DNA of 6,965 nucleotides from contig CALKYL010000178.1 of NCBI GenBank assembly GCA_938003515.1, positions 1 to 6,965 on the forward strand, read 5' to 3'. Shown piece by piece: positions 5,306 through 6,965 of the stretch; the stretch's first letter is position 1; each line of letters opens with the position of its first letter. The translations under genes and the position numbers were made by a program. The stretch is from an uncultured bacterium. GTDB lineage: Bacteria > Planctomycetota > UBA1135 > UBA2386. The notes under the pieces are model-generated. The model searched no databases. It saw only the letters and a program-made list of their open reading frames with translations, and was not told where the DNA came from.

Positions 5306-6965
5306 ACGCGCACCACGTCGACGTGCGCGACGTCGAACGGCAGCGCGGTGCCCTCGGGCACGACCAGCTCGACGTCGACCAGGTCCCGGCCGAAGCCCGT
5401 CTGGGCGACCGACCAGACGCCGTCGGCGACCGGAAACGGCGCGCCGCCCGGCTCCCGCAGCAGGACCTCGACGCCTTCGGGCAGCGGCGCGTGCGCGAGG
5501 CGGTAGCGGCCGGCTTCGAGCGGCAGCTCGCGCAGCTGGTGGCGGCCGGGGTTGCGCACTTCGCCGACGACGCGGCCTTCGTCGCGCAGCACCGCGACGA
5601 CGTCGCGCGCCGCGAGCCGGTTCCAGCCCTGCTGCAGGTCGTGGAGCCACTCCTCGTAGCCCGGGTCCCCCGGGCCGAGCCGGCCGGTCGCCAGGTGGAA
5701 CGCGCGCGGCTGGCGGTAGCTGCCCAACAGGTAGCCCGGCACGCGCAGGAGGTCGCCGTCGAGGCGCTGGCAGCCGATCCGCCCCATCACCCGCACCCAG
5801 CCGGTGACGATCGGCCAGCCGGTCGGCACCGGCCAGTGCGCGACGATCGGCTCGGCGGTCGGCCGCGGCCCGAACAGCACGATGCGGTAGTCGCGCAAGA
5901 AGCGCGGGTCGTCCTCCATCTGCACGCCGCTCGCGTAGCTCGGCGCGGGGCTGTGCGGCGGCGGCAGGAACAGGACCAGGTCGGGCTCGCGGTCGAGCAC
6001 GTAGTCGCCGTTGCCGCGGGCGTGGCCGATCGTGCCGCGCCACTCGCGCCGGACCGGCGTCGCCGCGATCTCGCGGTCGCACAGCCCGAGCATGTCGATG
6101 CACGGCAGCCCGCTGGCGTACGGCACCGCGCCGACCTGGTCCATCGCCAAGAGCGGCTCGGCGTCGCCGAACGCGCGCTTCAGCCACCGGCCCTCGGCGA
6201 CGCCGTACCACTCCCAGAACGAGAGCTCCTGCCGGTTGATGCGCGGCGCCGGCGGCCGCACGGTCGGCAGCCAGCGCGCGTCGACCCGGGCCCAGACGAC
6301 GCAGCCGAGCGCCGTGAGCACCGCGGCGATCCGTCCGGCACCGCCGCTGTGCCACAGCCCGGCGAAGCCGTGGCCGGCGAGCGCGGCGATCGGCACCAGC
6401 GTCGGCACCAGCACGCGGTTCTTCGGGAAGTAGTCCCCGCCCACCGAGACGATGTAGGCGCACCACAGCGGCAGCGTGACCAGCGCGTAGACGACGAGCG
6501 GCCGCGCCGCCTTGTCGCGCAGGCCGAACCAGACGCCGAGCAGCGCCGGCGCCCACAGGCTGCGCAGCGCCTCGAACCCGCTGCGGAAGTAGTCGAGCCC
6601 GACCGGCACCGCCTCGAGCGCGGGCGACAGCTTGGCGCGCGTCGTGTTCGACACCCAGTCGCCGTAATAGACGACGCGGAAGCCCGTCTGCGCCGCGAAC
6701 GCGAGCAGCGCCGGCGCGGCGATCCACAGCACGTCGGCCGCGAACCCGGACCATCGGCCCGCCGGCGCGGCGCGACCGCGGCACACGGCGAGCACGATCG
6801 CCGCGGTGACGATCCAGAGCGGCCCGTCGGGACGGGTGAGCACCAGGAGCGCGAACGCGAGCCCGCCGGCGAACAGCCGGCGTCGCCGCGCCGCGGGGTC
6901 GGGCGCGTCGAGCGCGCCGACGAGCCCGAGCGCGCCCGCGCCGACGCAGGCCATCGCCAGCGGCG
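5299..6965 (-). CDS. Probable GT-C fold (AftB-like) membrane glycosyltransferase, 5' end beyond the window
   Basis: GT-C enzymes transfer a sugar from a polyprenyl-phosphate donor on the outer face of the cytoplasmic membrane. 554 residues are visible; the frame is open to the right edge, so the ATG at 6952-6954 need not be the start. Counting from that Met, hydrophobic segments lie near 1-16, 27-39, 43-57, 73-89, 132-145, 152-172, 181-200 and 206-222, followed by a long soluble part to 551. Motifs I associate with this group: LTRPDG (39-44), YYGDWVSNTTRAK (96-108, compare YYGxxxPNTxxAK), SVGGDYFPKNRVLVP (170-184), and MDQVGAVPYASGLPCIDMLG (271-290) with GLCDREIA just after, then DYVLDREPDLVLF (317-329). 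The catalytic acidic motif of the first periplasmic loop is expected in the missing N-terminus, so activity cannot be judged. The last 100 or so residues look beta-rich. Donor and acceptor sugars cannot be predicted. No operon partner is visible. Confidence 0.78.
   Translation of the reverse strand, partial: PLAMACVGAGALGLVGALDAPDPAARRRRLFAGGLAFALLVLTRPDGPLWIVTAAIVLAVCRGRAAPAGRWSGFAADVLWIAAPALLAFAAQTGFRVVYYGDWVSNTTRAKLSPALEAVPVGLDYFRSGFEALRSLWAPALLGVWFGLRDKAARPLVVYALVTLPLWCAYIVSVGGDYFPKNRVLVPTLVPIAALAGHGFAGLWHSGGAGRIAAVLTALGCVVWARVDARWLPTVRPPAPRINRQELSFWEWYGVAEGRWLKRAFGDAEPLLAMDQVGAVPYASGLPCIDMLGLCDREIAATPVRREWRGTIGHARGNGDYVLDREPDLVLFLPPPHSPAPSYASGVQMEDDPRFLRDYRIVLFGPRPTAEPIVAHWPVPTGWPIVTGWVRVMGRIGCQRLDGDLLRVPGYLLGSYRQPRAFHLATGRLGPGDPGYEEWLHDLQQGWNRLAARDVVAVLRDEGRVVGEVRNPGRHQLRELPLEAGRYRLAHAPLPEGVEVLLREPGGAPFPVADGVWSVAQTGFGRDLVDVELVVPEGTALPFDVAHVDVVRVR

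Noticed and set aside
6011..6433. A 140-codon plus-strand open frame opposite the glycosyltransferase gene.
   Set aside because: Low-complexity shadow frame. The minus strand here carries the GGD motif and the MDQVGAVPYASGLPCIDMLG motif of the real gene.
4235..6784. An 849-codon minus-strand open frame spanning all three genes and starting inside the membrane-protein gene.
   Set aside because: It is a shadow frame: it crosses the stop of the membrane protein, runs antisense through the small gene and enters uvrA out of frame.

Overview
The window is very GC-rich bacterial DNA, by eye well above 65% G+C, with almost every third codon position G or C. It holds parts of three protein genes and no RNA gene, insertion sequence, CRISPR array or origin that I can recognise. 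Tandemly duplicated UvrA proteins are known from Chlamydiota and, as far as I recall, from Planctomycetota and Myxococcota. One of the latter two, or an uncultured relative, is a reasonable but unproven guess for the host.

Layout. Positions 1 to 4803 (minus strand) are the first 1,601 codons of a giant uvrA gene: a full UvrA of about 970 residues, a 36-residue Gly/Lys/Arg linker, and the first two-thirds of a second UvrA. The gene runs off the left edge before its fourth nucleotide-binding domain. A 137-base divergent intergenic region (4804 to 4940) separates it from a small plus-strand gene (4941 to 5282, 113 residues) of unrecognised function. That gene converges, with only 16 bases between stop codons, on a minus-strand membrane-protein gene (5299 to beyond 6965). 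The membrane protein looks like a GT-C fold (AftB-like) glycosyltransferase whose N-terminus lies outside the window.

How the genes work together. Nothing links the three functionally. UvrA is the damage-recognition ATPase of nucleotide excision repair. The membrane protein probably transfers sugar from a lipid-linked donor on the outer face of the cytoplasmic membrane. The small gene is transcribed away from uvrA, so it is not in an operon with either neighbour.

Most worth a second look: the tandem UvrA with clear asymmetry between its copies (UvrB-contact region and first zinc module), the basic linker joining them, and three consecutive canonical G-quadruplex motifs on the coding strand exactly at that linker. 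A hairpin built around the two facing stop codons may be a shared terminator. A plus-strand open frame of almost 4.8 kb opposite uvrA is explained by codon bias and is not annotated.
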